NCBI GenBank assembly: GCA_028101545.1
Contig: JAOHKZ010000001.1
Location: 1 to 64,000 of the forward strand
Source: Opitutales bacterium
Lineage (GTDB): Bacteria > Verrucomicrobiota > Verrucomicrobiia > Opitutales > Seribacteraceae
Length of the DNA: 64,000 bases
Reading direction: 5' to 3'
The notes under the pieces were generated by a model. It was not told where the DNA came from. It was given only the letters and a program-made list of their open reading frames with translations, and made no database searches. Shown one piece after another: positions 45,951 to 56,671 of the stretch (within the stretch, counting starts at the first letter, position 1; every line of letters begins with the position of its first letter). A program made the translations under genes and the position numbers.

Positions 45951-47837
45951 ATGTTTAACGATTTATATGGAATTGCCCGTTGGGGAGATGGATTGGTGGA
46001 TATTCTTCCTAATGGAAATGTGGGATTAAAAGACCCGCTGAGCCCGGATGCACAGGCCGTGGATTTGGCGGAGATTATTCAAAAACTTGAAAAAAGAGGT
46101 ATTCAAACCCCGGTATTGCTACGGGTTTCAAATTTTTTGGAACATCGTATTAATGCAATTAATGAAGGTTTTCGCTCTGCGATTGAACAGGTTGGATATG
46201 GGGGGAAATATCGCGGGGTTTTTCCAATAAAAGTAAACCAACAGGCTCATGTGGTGGAGAGAATTTCAGAGTATGGTGAAAGTTTTGATTTCGGATTAGA
46301 GGTTGGCTCAAAAGCAGAACTATTGATTGCTCTTTCTCAATGCGATAATCCACAATCTTTGATAATTTGTAACGGATTTAAGGATACTGAGTTTATTCGG
46401 CTTGCCCTGCTGTCAACAAAGCTTGGTATGAATACAGTAATCGTATTGGAGAGCGTGCGGGAACTAAAGTTGATCATCAAGGTATCCCGCGAGCTAAATA
46501 TTCCTCCGACCCTGGGAGTGCGGGTAAAACTGGTAAATGTTGTAAGTGGGAATTGGGCAGCAACGAGTGGAGACCGTTCATCGTTTGGGCTTTCAGTCGC
46601 ACAGGTCGTGGAGGTGGTGGATGTATTAAGGCAGGAAAATTTATTAGACTGTCTTGTTCTGCAGCATTCCCATTTGGGTAGCCAGGTTCCGAATATGATT
46701 GAGATTCGTAAATTTGCTCAGGAGGCAAGCAGGCTATTTATTGAGATTGGTAAGTTGGGAGCGAATTTAAAATACCTGGACTTGGGCGGGGGGTTGGGGG
46801 TTGATTACACGGGGGAAAATTCATCCAATCCAAATTCAATCAATTATTCTTTGGAAGAATACTGTTACAGCTTGGTGGAGACGGTAGCGTTTGAAATGAA
46901 TGAGGCCGGGTTGCCTCATCCATTTATAGTAACTGAAAGTGGACGGGCATGTGTGGCACAATCCTCCATGCTTTTATTCAGTGTTCTTGAGAGCACAAGT
47001 TATGAGAGCAATGTGGAAGTTGTGAGCCGTGAGGATGATCATCCATTGCTTCGTTCCCTTATTGAAATATCGGCTGAATTTGGTTCCCACAGTCCGCTCG
47101 AATCCCTTAATGAAGCCAGTTATTATCGGGATGAATTGAGAGCGAATTTTAGAAGGGGTAGGCTGTCCCTTCCTGTACTTGCTCGTGCGGAACAGGCTCA
47201 CCAGCGAATTCTCGGGCAAGTCCGGGCAATCATGAGTGAGCTTGATGATTCTGAATATAGTGAGGAATTAAATCTCCGGATCCAGGGGATGGCGGATATA
47301 TATCATTGTAATTTTTCATTATTTCAGAGCCTGCCCGATGTCTGGGCCATTGATCAATTACACCCGATTATTCCTCTTACTCGGTTGCATGAAAAACCTG
47401 ACCGTAATGCGGTGCTTTCTGATATTACCTGTGACAGCGATGGCCGGATTGATCGCTTTGTGGTCGCGGATGGCGTGGCTGATTGTCTTCCTCTTCATAG
47501 TTTACGGGATGATGAACAGTATTATTTGGGTGCATTTTTTGTGGGGGCTTATCAGGAGACTTTGGGTGATTTACATAATCTTTTTGGGGATACGAATGTG
47601 GTAACCATACGACTTAAGGAGGGTGGGGAGTTTGAACTGCTTGACGAGGTGGAGGGTGATACAGTTTCTGAAGTCCTGAGCTATGTGGAATATGAACCCA
47701 AGAGATTATTGGAGAAATTTAAGGCAAAGGCGGAGAAAGCTGTTAAAGAGCATGGGGCAACCCTTGAGGAATTGAAGGAATTGGTGACCACATACCGTGA
47801 TAGTTTACGGGGGTATACTTATTATGAATCTGACTGA
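45951..47837 (+). CDS. speA: Biosynthetic arginine decarboxylase
   Basis: 628 aa; YGIARWGDGLVDILPNGNVGL; FPIKVNQQAHVVERI (PLP lysine region); GLEVGSKAELL. Confidence 0.94.
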   Translation: MFNDLYGIARWGDGLVDILPNGNVGLKDPLSPDAQAVDLAEIIQKLEKRGIQTPVLLRVSNFLEHRINAINEGFRSAIEQVGYGGKYRGVFPIKVNQQAHVVERISEYGESFDFGLEVGSKAELLIALSQCDNPQSLIICNGFKDTEFIRLALLSTKLGMNTVIVLESVRELKLIIKVSRELNIPPTLGVRVKLVNVVSGNWAATSGDRSSFGLSVAQVVEVVDVLRQENLLDCLVLQHSHLGSQVPNMIEIRKFAQEASRLFIEIGKLGANLKYLDLGGGLGVDYTGENSSNPNSINYSLEEYCYSLVETVAFEMNEAGLPHPFIVTESGRACVAQSSMLLFSVLESTSYESNVEVVSREDDHPLLRSLIEISAEFGSHSPLESLNEASYYRDELRANFRRGRLSLPVLARAEQAHQRILGQVRAIMSELDDSEYSEELNLRIQGMADIYHCNFSLFQSLPDVWAIDQLHPIIPLTRLHEKPDRNAVLSDITCDSDGRIDRFVVADGVADCLPLHSLRDDEQYYLGAFFVGAYQETLGDLHNLFGDTNVVTIRLKEGGEFELLDEVEGDTVSEVLSYVEYEPKRLLEKFKAKAEKAVKEHGATLEELKELVTTYRDSLRGYTYYESD

Positions 47838-47852
47838 TAAAGGAGAAGAAAT

Positions 47853-49058
47853 ATGACAAAGGTTTTGGTTGTTGGAGCAGGCGGTGTTGGATCGGTCGCA
47901 GTTCATAAAATGGCAAGTTTACCAGAGGTCTTTTCCTCGATCACTCTTGCAAGCAGGCGGATTTCCTCCTGTGAAAAGATTGCCAAATCAGTGGATGAAC
48001 GGTTTGGGGTAAGTATTGAATCTTTCGAACTTGATGCGGATAAAGTGGAAGATACGGTTTGTCTGTTGGAGAAGGTAAAGCCAGATCTTTTGGTAAACCT
48101 GGCTTTGCCATATCAGGACCTGGCATTGATGGATGCATGCCTAAAGGTTGGGGTGCATTATTTGGATACTGCCAACTATGAACCCAAGGATCAGGCAAAG
48201 TTTGAATATCGTTGGCAGTGGGAATATCAGGATAGGTTTGAAGATGCCAGGCTTATGGCATTGTTGGGTTCTGGGTTTGATCCCGGGGTCACAAATATTT
48301 TCACCGCCTGGTTAAAAAAGCACCACTTCGACAGGATTGATACGCTTGATATCTTAGACTGCAACGGGGGGGATCATGGGCATCCTTTTGCCACCAATTT
48401 TAATCCTGAGATTAATATCCGTGAGGTTACGGCACCTGCCAGGCACTGGGAGAAAGGGGACTGGGTGGAAACACCTGCGTTGTCCCATAAGAAATCCTTC
48501 GATTTTCCAAGTGTTGGTGAGCGTAATATGTATCTGATGTACCATGAAGAATTGGAATCTTTGGTTAAACATTTACCAGAAATAAAGAGAGCCAGGTTTT
48601 GGATGACTTTTGGAGATGCCTATTTAACTCATTTAGAGGTTTTGCAAAATGTGGGGCTTACTTCAATTGAACCGATCATGTACAATGGTCAGGAGATCAT
48701 ACCGTTACAATTCCTCAAGGCTGTGCTCCCAGATCCAGGTGGATTGGGTGAACGAACCAAGGGGAAAACTTGTATAGGTAACATTGTTACCGGGGAGAAG
48801 AATGGTTCCCAGGTAACCAAGTATCTATTCAATGTGTGTGACCATGAAAAATGCTTTCGTGAAGTTGGCAGCCAGGCGGTGAGTTATACGACGGGGGTGC
48901 CTGCTATGATTGGTGCCGCATTGATGATACAGGGTATTTGGAAGGGTAAGGGTGTTTTTAATATGGAACAAATGGATCCAAATCCCTTTATGGATATGTT
49001 GAATGAACATGGCCTGCCCTGGGAGGTTCGTGAGTTAAGTAGTCCATTGGATTTCTAA
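47853..49058 (+). CDS. Saccharopine-dehydrogenase-family protein, likely carboxynorspermidine synthase
   Basis: KVLVVGAGGVGSVAVHKMASLPEVFSSITLASRR; immediately upstream of nspC. Confidence 0.9.
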   Translation: MTKVLVVGAGGVGSVAVHKMASLPEVFSSITLASRRISSCEKIAKSVDERFGVSIESFELDADKVEDTVCLLEKVKPDLLVNLALPYQDLALMDACLKVGVHYLDTANYEPKDQAKFEYRWQWEYQDRFEDARLMALLGSGFDPGVTNIFTAWLKKHHFDRIDTLDILDCNGGDHGHPFATNFNPEINIREVTAPARHWEKGDWVETPALSHKKSFDFPSVGERNMYLMYHEELESLVKHLPEIKRARFWMTFGDAYLTHLEVLQNVGLTSIEPIMYNGQEIIPLQFLKAVLPDPGGLGERTKGKTCIGNIVTGEKNGSQVTKYLFNVCDHEKCFREVGSQAVSYTTGVPAMIGAALMIQGIWKGKGVFNMEQMDPNPFMDMLNEHGLPWEVRELSSPLDF

Positions 49059-50233
49059 TGCTTCCGACACAAAGCGGAGGACCCGGTGCCTTTGATCAAT
49101 TTGATTTAAATCGTGTGCCCACGCCATGCTATGTTGTGGATGTGGAAAAGATCCGTTCAAACCTTGAGGTTTTGCGTGCGATTGCAGATCGTTCAGGTGC
49201 CAATCTACTTCTTGCTCTGAAAGCATTTTCGATGTGGTCTTTGTCAGAATTAATAGAGGAGTATCTTGATGGATGTTGTGCTTCCGGGTTGTGGGAGGCA
49301 AGGTTGGCAAGAGAGAAAGGACTGGCTGAAAAAAGTAAATCAAAGATTCTTTCGACCTATTCGCCCGCTTACCGGTCTACAGAAATTAATGAAATCTGCT
49401 CCCTTTCTGACCATTTAATTTTTAACCATCCCGGTTCATTTGGGGTGAAGCAGGCAAGTGAAGCTGGAGTTTCTGTTGGTTTGCGAATCAATCCAGAAAT
49501 TTCCCTGGGACATGATCCGAAGTATGATCCGAGCGCAGAAAACTCAAGGCTGGGTTATCCCATCAGTCACTTATCTGAAGAGCAAATTTCCGGATTTGAT
49601 GGTTTGCACTTTCATAATCTGTGCGAGCAGAACTTTTCTCCATTAGATAAAACCTGGCGGAAGGTGGAGAAAGATCTCGGAAATCGTCTAAATCAATTTG
49701 ACTGGGTGAATATGGGGGGAGGGCATCATTGTACAAGGGAGGATTATGACCGGGACGGGTTAATTAATTTACTGGTTGAGGTCTCGAAAAAATACAATGT
49801 TCAAACATATTTGGAACCTGGGGAAGCGGTTGCCTTGGATGCGGGTATTCTTGTGGGTGAGGTGCTTGATACCATGAATGCAGATAAAGACCATGCATTA
49901 CTTGATGTAAGTGCAACTTGTCATGCGCCTGATGTGATTGAGGCTCCTTATCGCCCGGCACTGATGGGAGATCTAGATAAGGGGGAATATCGATATCTCC
50001 TGGGTGGTTCCAGTTGTTTGACTGCGGATTGTTTTGGGGAATATGGATTTGATAAGAAACTTAAGCGCGGAGACCGGGTAGCATTTTTAGATCAAGCCCA
50101 TTACACTATGGTAAAAACAAATACTTTTAATGGAGTCCCATTGCCATCGATTGCGTTGTGGAATTCAAAAACCGATGAATTGTCGATAATCAAAAAATTT
50201 GGTTATGAGGAATTTGAGAACCGTTTATCATGA
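49058..50233 (+). CDS. nspC: Carboxynorspermidine decarboxylase
   Basis: VPTPCYVVDVEKIRSNLEVL; LLLALKAFSMWSL; WVNMGGGHHCTREDYD; ATG overlaps upstream stop. Confidence 0.92.
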   Translation: MLPTQSGGPGAFDQFDLNRVPTPCYVVDVEKIRSNLEVLRAIADRSGANLLLALKAFSMWSLSELIEEYLDGCCASGLWEARLAREKGLAEKSKSKILSTYSPAYRSTEINEICSLSDHLIFNHPGSFGVKQASEAGVSVGLRINPEISLGHDPKYDPSAENSRLGYPISHLSEEQISGFDGLHFHNLCEQNFSPLDKTWRKVEKDLGNRLNQFDWVNMGGGHHCTREDYDRDGLINLLVEVSKKYNVQTYLEPGEAVALDAGILVGEVLDTMNADKDHALLDVSATCHAPDVIEAPYRPALMGDLDKGEYRYLLGGSSCLTADCFGEYGFDKKLKRGDRVAFLDQAHYTMVKTNTFNGVPLPSIALWNSKTDELSIIKKFGYEEFENRLS

Positions 50234-51081
50234 CGAATAAGAATATCCAGTTTTTAGGGTCGGAGTTGAAGGAGGTGGAAAACGGGAGAGAATCTTCAAA
50301 GTTTCAAATTATTCCATGTCCGATGGAAAAAACCGTTTCTTATGCACGGGGAACAGCCGGTGGACCGGCAGCCATTATTGAGGCAAGCCAGGAGTTGGAG
50401 AGATCAAATATTTGCAGTGCAGGAATCTTTACCCAGAAGGCAATTAATTGCTCGGTGGAGCATGCGGATTGTATGCATGAACTGAGAGAACGGGTGGGTT
50501 CTATTGTCCGGAATAATCAGTTTCCTTTTACTCTGGGGGGAGAGCACTCTTTAACCTGGGCCACAGTGAGTGGGATTTCCGAAGTACTGGGGAAGAAAAT
50601 TGGGATTGTTCAAGTCGATGCGCATGCAGATCTTCGCAAGGATTATTTGGGCAATGCACATTCCCATGCCAGTGTGATGAATCTATTGGTGAATGAGGGG
50701 CATCAATTAGCCTCACTTGGCGTACGTGCGATGTGCGAAGAAGAGAGAGATTTCCGGAAAGCAAATGGGATCCTTTTTTGGGATGGCGAGGAATTAGTCC
50801 GTTCCAATACGAGCTCAGTTGAACTACCCGATAACTTTCCAGAACTTGTATATATTTCCTTTGATTTAGATGGACTGGACCCTTCCATTATGCCGGCAGT
50901 TGGAACTCCGGTGCCGGGCGGGTTGAATTATTATCAGTCAATAGATTTAGTAAGCTCCGTTCTCAAAGGGCGTACATGTGTCGGTATGGATGTCGTTGAA
51001 CTCGCTCCCGTTAAAAATGATATAGTCTCCCCCTTTACCGCGGCATCTCTTTGTCAGAGGTTGTTGGACCTTGTTCGGTAA
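50230..51081 (+). CDS. speB: Agmatinase (ureohydrolase family)
   Basis: FTLGGEHSLTWATVSGI; IVQVDAHADLRKDYLGNAHSHASVMN; ISFDLDGLDPSIMPAVGTPVPGGL. Confidence 0.92.
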   Translation: MTNKNIQFLGSELKEVENGRESSKFQIIPCPMEKTVSYARGTAGGPAAIIEASQELERSNICSAGIFTQKAINCSVEHADCMHELRERVGSIVRNNQFPFTLGGEHSLTWATVSGISEVLGKKIGIVQVDAHADLRKDYLGNAHSHASVMNLLVNEGHQLASLGVRAMCEEERDFRKANGILFWDGEELVRSNTSSVELPDNFPELVYISFDLDGLDPSIMPAVGTPVPGGLNYYQSIDLVSSVLKGRTCVGMDVVELAPVKNDIVSPFTAASLCQRLLDLVR

Positions 51082-51088
51082 GGACTAG

Positions 51089-51532
51089 TTATCCAATTAC
51101 TCGAATCTTTAGTTCCGCTAAGTTTACAAAATTTTCAATTCCGGTGTGCCAAAGGGAGAATTCTTCCAGTTTGAGTTTGGGGAGTAAGTGATAAAGTTTG
51201 ATGAGCGAGATGGGACCGAGGTCCGTTCTGTTTCGGTGGTTGTGAATATGGACTTCAATTTCCGGAATTTCAGCTGGTAGGAGAGTAATATTATTGAATT
51301 CCTTTACTCTGTTTTCTCCACAAACGACCACATCATTTTTATTGTTATCCACAATGATGAGTTTTCCCTGTACCAGTTGTTTGGCAATTTCCTGAGCAAG
51401 TGGGGAGTGCTTTGGATCTTTATTCAATTTAAGGATTTCGCGTAGGCGGGGTCTTGCTTGCGTTAGGCAAAATATGCGCTCGCAGAACAGGTATGCTTCT
51501 TCCTTGGTGATGGTATGTCCAATGATTTTCAT
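51089..51532 (-). CDS. Hypothetical protein
   Basis: 147-aa ORF, no recognised domain. Confidence 0.45.
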   Translation of the reverse strand: MKIIGHTITKEEAYLFCERIFCLTQARPRLREILKLNKDPKHSPLAQEIAKQLVQGKLIIVDNNKNDVVVCGENRVKEFNNITLLPAEIPEIEVHIHNHRNRTDLGPISLIKLYHLLPKLKLEEFSLWHTGIENFVNLAELKIRVIG

Positions 51533-51619
51533 TTCCTTAATTATAACAAGGGAGTTATCAAAAAGATAGGCTTTGGCCGCGTCATAAGTGTCATAGGCGA
51601 GGTTGTGTGCTAATCTATC

Positions 51620-52063
51620 TTAGTGATCAGAGTGGAGTTCAAAGACTCCTTTTATACTTTCTAAGTATTCATCATTTGTGGTGTCCGCGGCCGCTTTGAG
51701 AGCCGCAATAAATGCGGAACAAAATTCATCCACTTTGTTTTGACTTTTGGACTTGGGCACTTGAGCAACAACTCCCGGATTACTTCTTCTTTTAAATAAA
51801 TGAACGAGATAGCCGGTTGCCTGCTGCAGGATTTTATTATCTTTCCATCCTGTGGCAATTTGGAGAGCGGTTACATCAGGTGCTTTTGACCAGCGGTCTG
51901 CAAAACGAATTTCCAGTTCAATGATTTGATTTTCAAAGGAAATAAGGTTGGAAGCCAAGCCGCCGTACATTCTGTAGCATTTATCACGACGGTGAATGTG
52001 ATTGATGCGAATTTCTTCAAGTTCAGGAGAAAGGTTTGGTTTAAGCGAATGTATATTTTTCAT
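51620..52063 (-). CDS. Hypothetical protein
   Basis: 147-aa ORF, no recognised domain. Confidence 0.45.
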   Translation of the reverse strand: MKNIHSLKPNLSPELEEIRINHIHRRDKCYRMYGGLASNLISFENQIIELEIRFADRWSKAPDVTALQIATGWKDNKILQQATGYLVHLFKRRSNPGVVAQVPKSKSQNKVDEFCSAFIAALKAAADTTNDEYLESIKGVFELHSDH

Positions 52064-52200
52064 GGGGAAAATATATAATCAATTGCGGATTAAAAAGAAG
52101 AAGACTGCATGTCATATCTGTCATATGAAAATTTATTTGTTGGTATCATGTATTACGGACTTGCTTGGGAATTTATTCGCAACTAAAAATTTATTAGATT

Positions 52201-53469
52201 ATGCCCACGAATTATGTTAGCCGGAGATTATTCCTGAAAGGAGCAGGGGTTTCCATGGCATTGCCCATGCTTGAGGCATCTGTTCCGTCAAATCTGATTA
52301 AGGGAGAAATAAAAAAGCCGGTTAAGCGTTTTGTTTGTCTTTCCAATAATTACGGGGTTTATCAAAAAGCTTTTTTTCCAGAGGCATTAGATACGGGAAC
52401 AGACTACACCATGCCGGAGACTTTGTCTTCTCTTGAGAAGCATAGAAAAGAGATTTCAGTTTTTCAGAACTTGGACCATGGGTTTACTGGTGGGCATGCC
52501 GGGGTACCAGTTTTATTAAGTGGAGTACGGCCAATTTTGGCCCATAATTTTAAAGAGGGAAATATTAGTCTTGATCAAAAATTGGCGGAGTATTACGGAT
52601 CGGCCACCAGGTTTCCATCGATGACATTGAGTTGTCGTGAAAGAAATCTTTTGAGTTTTACGCGTACCGGTGTGCAAATTCCTTCCGTTAGTATGCAACA
52701 GGCTTATCGAACCATGTTTATAGAAGAGGCAACCCTGAGCAAGGCATCGAAGAGGGAACAAATGACCCGGCAGAATAGTATTCTTGATGTAGTGCGTGAG
52801 CAGGCGAATGATTTTAAGAGAAAGCTTGGGAGTCGGGACCGTACAAAATTGGAGGAATATTTTGATTCGGTTCGAACATTGGAGAAGAAGATCCAGCAGC
52901 AGGAACCGTGGTTGGATCGGCCAAAGCCCAAGGCACCGGTAGAAGAGCCAAAGCCAGGAAATGGAACGGAGGAGCAACTCCGGGCAATGATCGAAATTAT
53001 TGCCCTGGCATTAAAAACAGATTCAACCCGCGCAATTACCTGTGTGAGTGGATTTGTGAATGGTGATTTTGGATTGAATGGAGGATACCATGGATTTTCC
53101 CATCATGGAGAGCGGGAAGAATTAGTAAGTGCATTAAAGAAGATTGAGGGTTTTCAAATATCGATGATGTCTTACTTGATTGATCTTCTGAAAAAAGAGG
53201 AGGATTTAATTAATGGGGGTTCTCTCTTTGATAACACTTCTATTTTATACGGTTGCGGGATGGCAACGGGTACACATTCAACCAGGAATTTACCTTTGGT
53301 TTTAGCCGGTGGTGGATTTAAACATGGCGAGCATAAGGTCTATCCGGAAGAGGATGGAAAGCGTGTACCCGCTGCGAATTTATTACTGAGTATTTTACAA
53401 TCCTGCGGTTTGGAAATTGATCAGTTTGGTGCAAGTACAGGTACTCTTTCCGGACTGGAGTGGACATAG
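52201..53469 (+). CDS. DUF1552-family secreted protein (Tat-like signal)
   Basis: VSRRLFLKGAGVSMALPMLEAS; DUF1552-like body (NNYGVYQKAFFPE...LDHGFTGGHAGVPVLLSGV). Confidence 0.9.
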   Translation: MPTNYVSRRLFLKGAGVSMALPMLEASVPSNLIKGEIKKPVKRFVCLSNNYGVYQKAFFPEALDTGTDYTMPETLSSLEKHRKEISVFQNLDHGFTGGHAGVPVLLSGVRPILAHNFKEGNISLDQKLAEYYGSATRFPSMTLSCRERNLLSFTRTGVQIPSVSMQQAYRTMFIEEATLSKASKREQMTRQNSILDVVREQANDFKRKLGSRDRTKLEEYFDSVRTLEKKIQQQEPWLDRPKPKAPVEEPKPGNGTEEQLRAMIEIIALALKTDSTRAITCVSGFVNGDFGLNGGYHGFSHHGEREELVSALKKIEGFQISMMSYLIDLLKKEEDLINGGSLFDNTSILYGCGMATGTHSTRNLPLVLAGGGFKHGEHKVYPEEDGKRVPAANLLLSILQSCGLEIDQFGASTGTLSGLEWT

Positions 53470-53500
53470 TACTTTTATCGGGACAGAATCAAAAGAAGGG

Positions 53501-56500
53501 ATGGGGGGCGAGAAATCCGTGAATCGAAAACTTTGTTTATTTGTTTTGGCTTTAGGGATCATTCAAATTATATCTTTATCCATTTTTGGGAAGCAAAAGC
53601 CTGTCAACTTTGGTGCGTTTTTTAAGGCCCATTGCTTTGAGTGCCATGGGGTGGATGAGCAGGAGGGCGAGGTGAGGTTGGATAATTTACCCTTTCATTT
53701 GAAAGATCATGAAAATATTGAGCTTTGGCAAATGGTGCTCGATCAATTGAATTTGAATGAAATGCCTCCTCAAAAAAAACCGAGACCGGATGAAGAGGAG
53801 ACCCGTGAGGTGATCAACTTTTTAACTGATCGTTTATCTGATGCCTATGAAAATTCTAAGAGTACGAACCGGCAGACTGTTCTTCGCCGGCTGAACCGGT
53901 ATGAACTACGCAATACATTACGTGATTTGCTTTTTTTAAATGGAGCTGATTTTGAACCGGGGGCAAGGGCGGCCAAGCTAGTTGATAATAATGGGAATGG
54001 AAGTGTGGAAAGAACGGGTACGGATCCATTACGATTTTTTCCTGAGGATGAAAAAGATGAGGGATTTGTGAATATTGGAGATCATTTGGTGATGTCCGAT
54101 TTTTTACTAAAATTAACTATGGATGCAGTGGAGGAAAGTTTGCTACGGGCAACCCACTTGGGACCCCGTCCATTAGTAAAGGAGCAAAGATTTTCCGGAG
54201 TTTTTATAAAGGGAAAAGGGCAGGGTGAACATCCGGTGGAAACGGTTTCAAGGGAAGGAGAAACGGATCATGAGAAATTGGTGGTTGGGTATGAAAGATA
54301 TGGCCGGTTAGTTCCCACTGATTTGAGACGAGGGGTGGTCCATGGGGCACGGTATAGAATTACGATTGAAGCATCGGCTCATAATGCTATGCATCCATGG
54401 GAGGAGAAAATTCCGCTGTATAATGAACAAGGTTTTGAACTGGCTTTGAATATAGCTAATACAAGTTCGGGGGGAATTGCTGGGCCAACCTCTAGAAATT
54501 TAGCAGTTTGGCCATTAGCTGGAAATGGGAAGAGGCATAAGTTTTCCATGGAGGTATGGTTGGATAAGGGGTGGACTCCATGGATTGGCTGGGAGAATGG
54601 ACCGGATTCAAAATTGTTACGGGTCGATCAATTGGTGGAAAAATATTTTCCGGATCAATACTTTAAGCGACCGGATAAGAAGGCAGATAAAAATGGACAT
54701 GAACAATGGTATCTGAATTTAGCGAAGCTTTTAATAAAAGGGGGATATGCCGGTCCGCATTTGCGGATTCATACTGTGGTACTGGAACCATTAATTGAAT
54801 CGTGGCCACCAGCCAGTCATGTGAATTTGTACGGTAGTGGAAAGGGGGGGACTGAGGAGGTTCATAAATTGATGAAGCGTTTTGCCAGTCGAGCCTTTCG
54901 CAGACCGGTGAGTCAGAAAGAAATAGAGCCTTTTTTAACTCTGGTAAGGAGTGGGGAATTAAAACCGACACATTCTCCGGGCGAGGGAATTCAGGAAATG
55001 AAGTACAATGTATTTGAGGGTGAATGGTCGAAATTACCAGATTTTGAAAATTTAAAACCGGTCAAGCAGGGAGAAGCCAAGCTCGGATTAATTGACCTTT
55101 CACATTCTCCTAAAAGAGAAAAGTTTGGAATGGTTTATTCCGGAAAAATAGAGGCTCCGATGGATGGTGAGTATTTATTTAAAATGGCATCTGATGATGG
55201 AGCCAGAATCTTAGTGGATCAAAAAAGAGTTCTAGAACATGATGGTTTGCATGGGGCTGTCTTAAAGGAGGCTAAGATAAAACTTAAGAAGGGAGTTCAT
55301 TCAATAAGAGTGGAATACTTCGCTTTTGGACAGCCGAATAGTTTTCGGGCATCATGGGGTTTACGCGGACAGGCACAGGTGAGGCTTTCCAAATTTGCAT
55401 TTGAAGAAAAAGCCAAGAAAAACATACAGAACGGACTGCCCCCTCTAATCCGAAGTTTAATGGATGCATATTCAGCTATTCTCTGCTCGCCCAAATTTTT
55501 ATATTTGGAGGAGGATGGAAATCAGCTTACTCATCACCAAATTGCATCGAGATTAAGTTATTTTTTATGGTCTTCCATGCCGGATGACGAACTAATCTCG
55601 CTTGCTGAAAAAGGCCAACTTAGGAATCAGGGAGTGCTTGAAAGACAGGTGGAGCGTATGCTTACAGATGAACGGGCTATGGCATTTGTGAACCATTTTC
55701 CTTCGGCTTGGTTACGGATGGACAAACTGGGAGAGATGCCACCGTCTGGTGGAGATTTTCAATTTTACAAGAATGTAAAAATTGAACCGATGATGAGTAG
55801 GCAGGTAACCCGGTATTTTGAAGATATACTGCGTACGAATTCCTCAATCGAGGAGTTTATCAGCTCGGAATACACTTATATGAATCAGCCTCTGGCGAAG
55901 TGGATTTATAAAAAAGAGGGGATTCGTGGGCATGTGTTACGAAAAGTTTCCGCTGAGCCAAATCGTGGTGGTGGGATTTTTACTTTACCGGGATTAATGA
56001 CCGCCACGGCAAATGGAGTGGATACTTCACCTGTGGTTCGGGGAGCATGGGTGTTGGAAAATATTTTGGGTACGCCACCATCTCCTCCGCCTCCGGATGT
56101 GGAGCTTTTGCCTACAGATACGAGAAAGGCAAAGACAATTCGTGATCAGTTAGAACTTCATCGAGAGCATGCAGCCTGTAATAATTGCCACCGCAAGATT
56201 GATCCTCTTGGTTTTCCGTTTGAAAATTTTGATGTGGTGGGCAGATGGCGAAATCAATACAAGGCAAGCAGGGCAAAAGTGGATCCTTCAGCGGTTCTAT
56301 CCAATGGAGAGGAAATCAATGATATTATAGGACTAAAGAAATTATTGATGGAGAAAAAAGAGTTGGTGGTTCGTAGCCTGACCGAAAAAATGCTCATCTA
56401 TTCAACCGGACGGAAGCTTGAAGTTCTGGATCGTGGGGAAGTGGATCGTATTGTGGCAGAATTAAGTGAGAATGAAAACCGGTTGAGAAAGTTAGTCCAT

Positions 56501-56536
56501 TTAGTTGCAACCAGTGAGCTTTTTCTTACCAAGTGA
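53501..56536 (+). CDS. DUF1587/1592/1588/1585-type multidomain cytochrome-containing protein with inserted PA14-like domain
   Basis: CFECHG heme-type motif; RLNRYELRNTLRDLL; PA14-like FGMVYSGKIEAPMDGEYLFKMASDDGARILVDQKRVLEHDG; CNNCHRKIDPLGFPFENFD; start set downstream of the overlap with the DUF1552 gene. Confidence 0.88.
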   Translation: MGGEKSVNRKLCLFVLALGIIQIISLSIFGKQKPVNFGAFFKAHCFECHGVDEQEGEVRLDNLPFHLKDHENIELWQMVLDQLNLNEMPPQKKPRPDEEETREVINFLTDRLSDAYENSKSTNRQTVLRRLNRYELRNTLRDLLFLNGADFEPGARAAKLVDNNGNGSVERTGTDPLRFFPEDEKDEGFVNIGDHLVMSDFLLKLTMDAVEESLLRATHLGPRPLVKEQRFSGVFIKGKGQGEHPVETVSREGETDHEKLVVGYERYGRLVPTDLRRGVVHGARYRITIEASAHNAMHPWEEKIPLYNEQGFELALNIANTSSGGIAGPTSRNLAVWPLAGNGKRHKFSMEVWLDKGWTPWIGWENGPDSKLLRVDQLVEKYFPDQYFKRPDKKADKNGHEQWYLNLAKLLIKGGYAGPHLRIHTVVLEPLIESWPPASHVNLYGSGKGGTEEVHKLMKRFASRAFRRPVSQKEIEPFLTLVRSGELKPTHSPGEGIQEMKYNVFEGEWSKLPDFENLKPVKQGEAKLGLIDLSHSPKREKFGMVYSGKIEAPMDGEYLFKMASDDGARILVDQKRVLEHDGLHGAVLKEAKIKLKKGVHSIRVEYFAFGQPNSFRASWGLRGQAQVRLSKFAFEEKAKKNIQNGLPPLIRSLMDAYSAILCSPKFLYLEEDGNQLTHHQIASRLSYFLWSSMPDDELISLAEKGQLRNQGVLERQVERMLTDERAMAFVNHFPSAWLRMDKLGEMPPSGGDFQFYKNVKIEPMMSRQVTRYFEDILRTNSSIEEFISSEYTYMNQPLAKWIYKKEGIRGHVLRKVSAEPNRGGGIFTLPGLMTATANGVDTSPVVRGAWVLENILGTPPSPPPPDVELLPTDTRKAKTIRDQLELHREHAACNNCHRKIDPLGFPFENFDVVGRWRNQYKASRAKVDPSAVLSNGEEINDIIGLKKLLMEKKELVVRSLTEKMLIYSTGRKLEVLDRGEVDRIVAELSENENRLRKLVHLVATSELFLTK

Positions 56537-56671
56537 ACTTTGAAATAAGTTCATCTGCTCAGCGGTGATATTTCAACCTGTTATTAGTGGAAATAACTCT
56601 TATAAATCGTAGATTGCAGAATTAAATAATCGATAATGGGAGTATGCGGTTGCCAAAAAAGAAAGCTGTCC

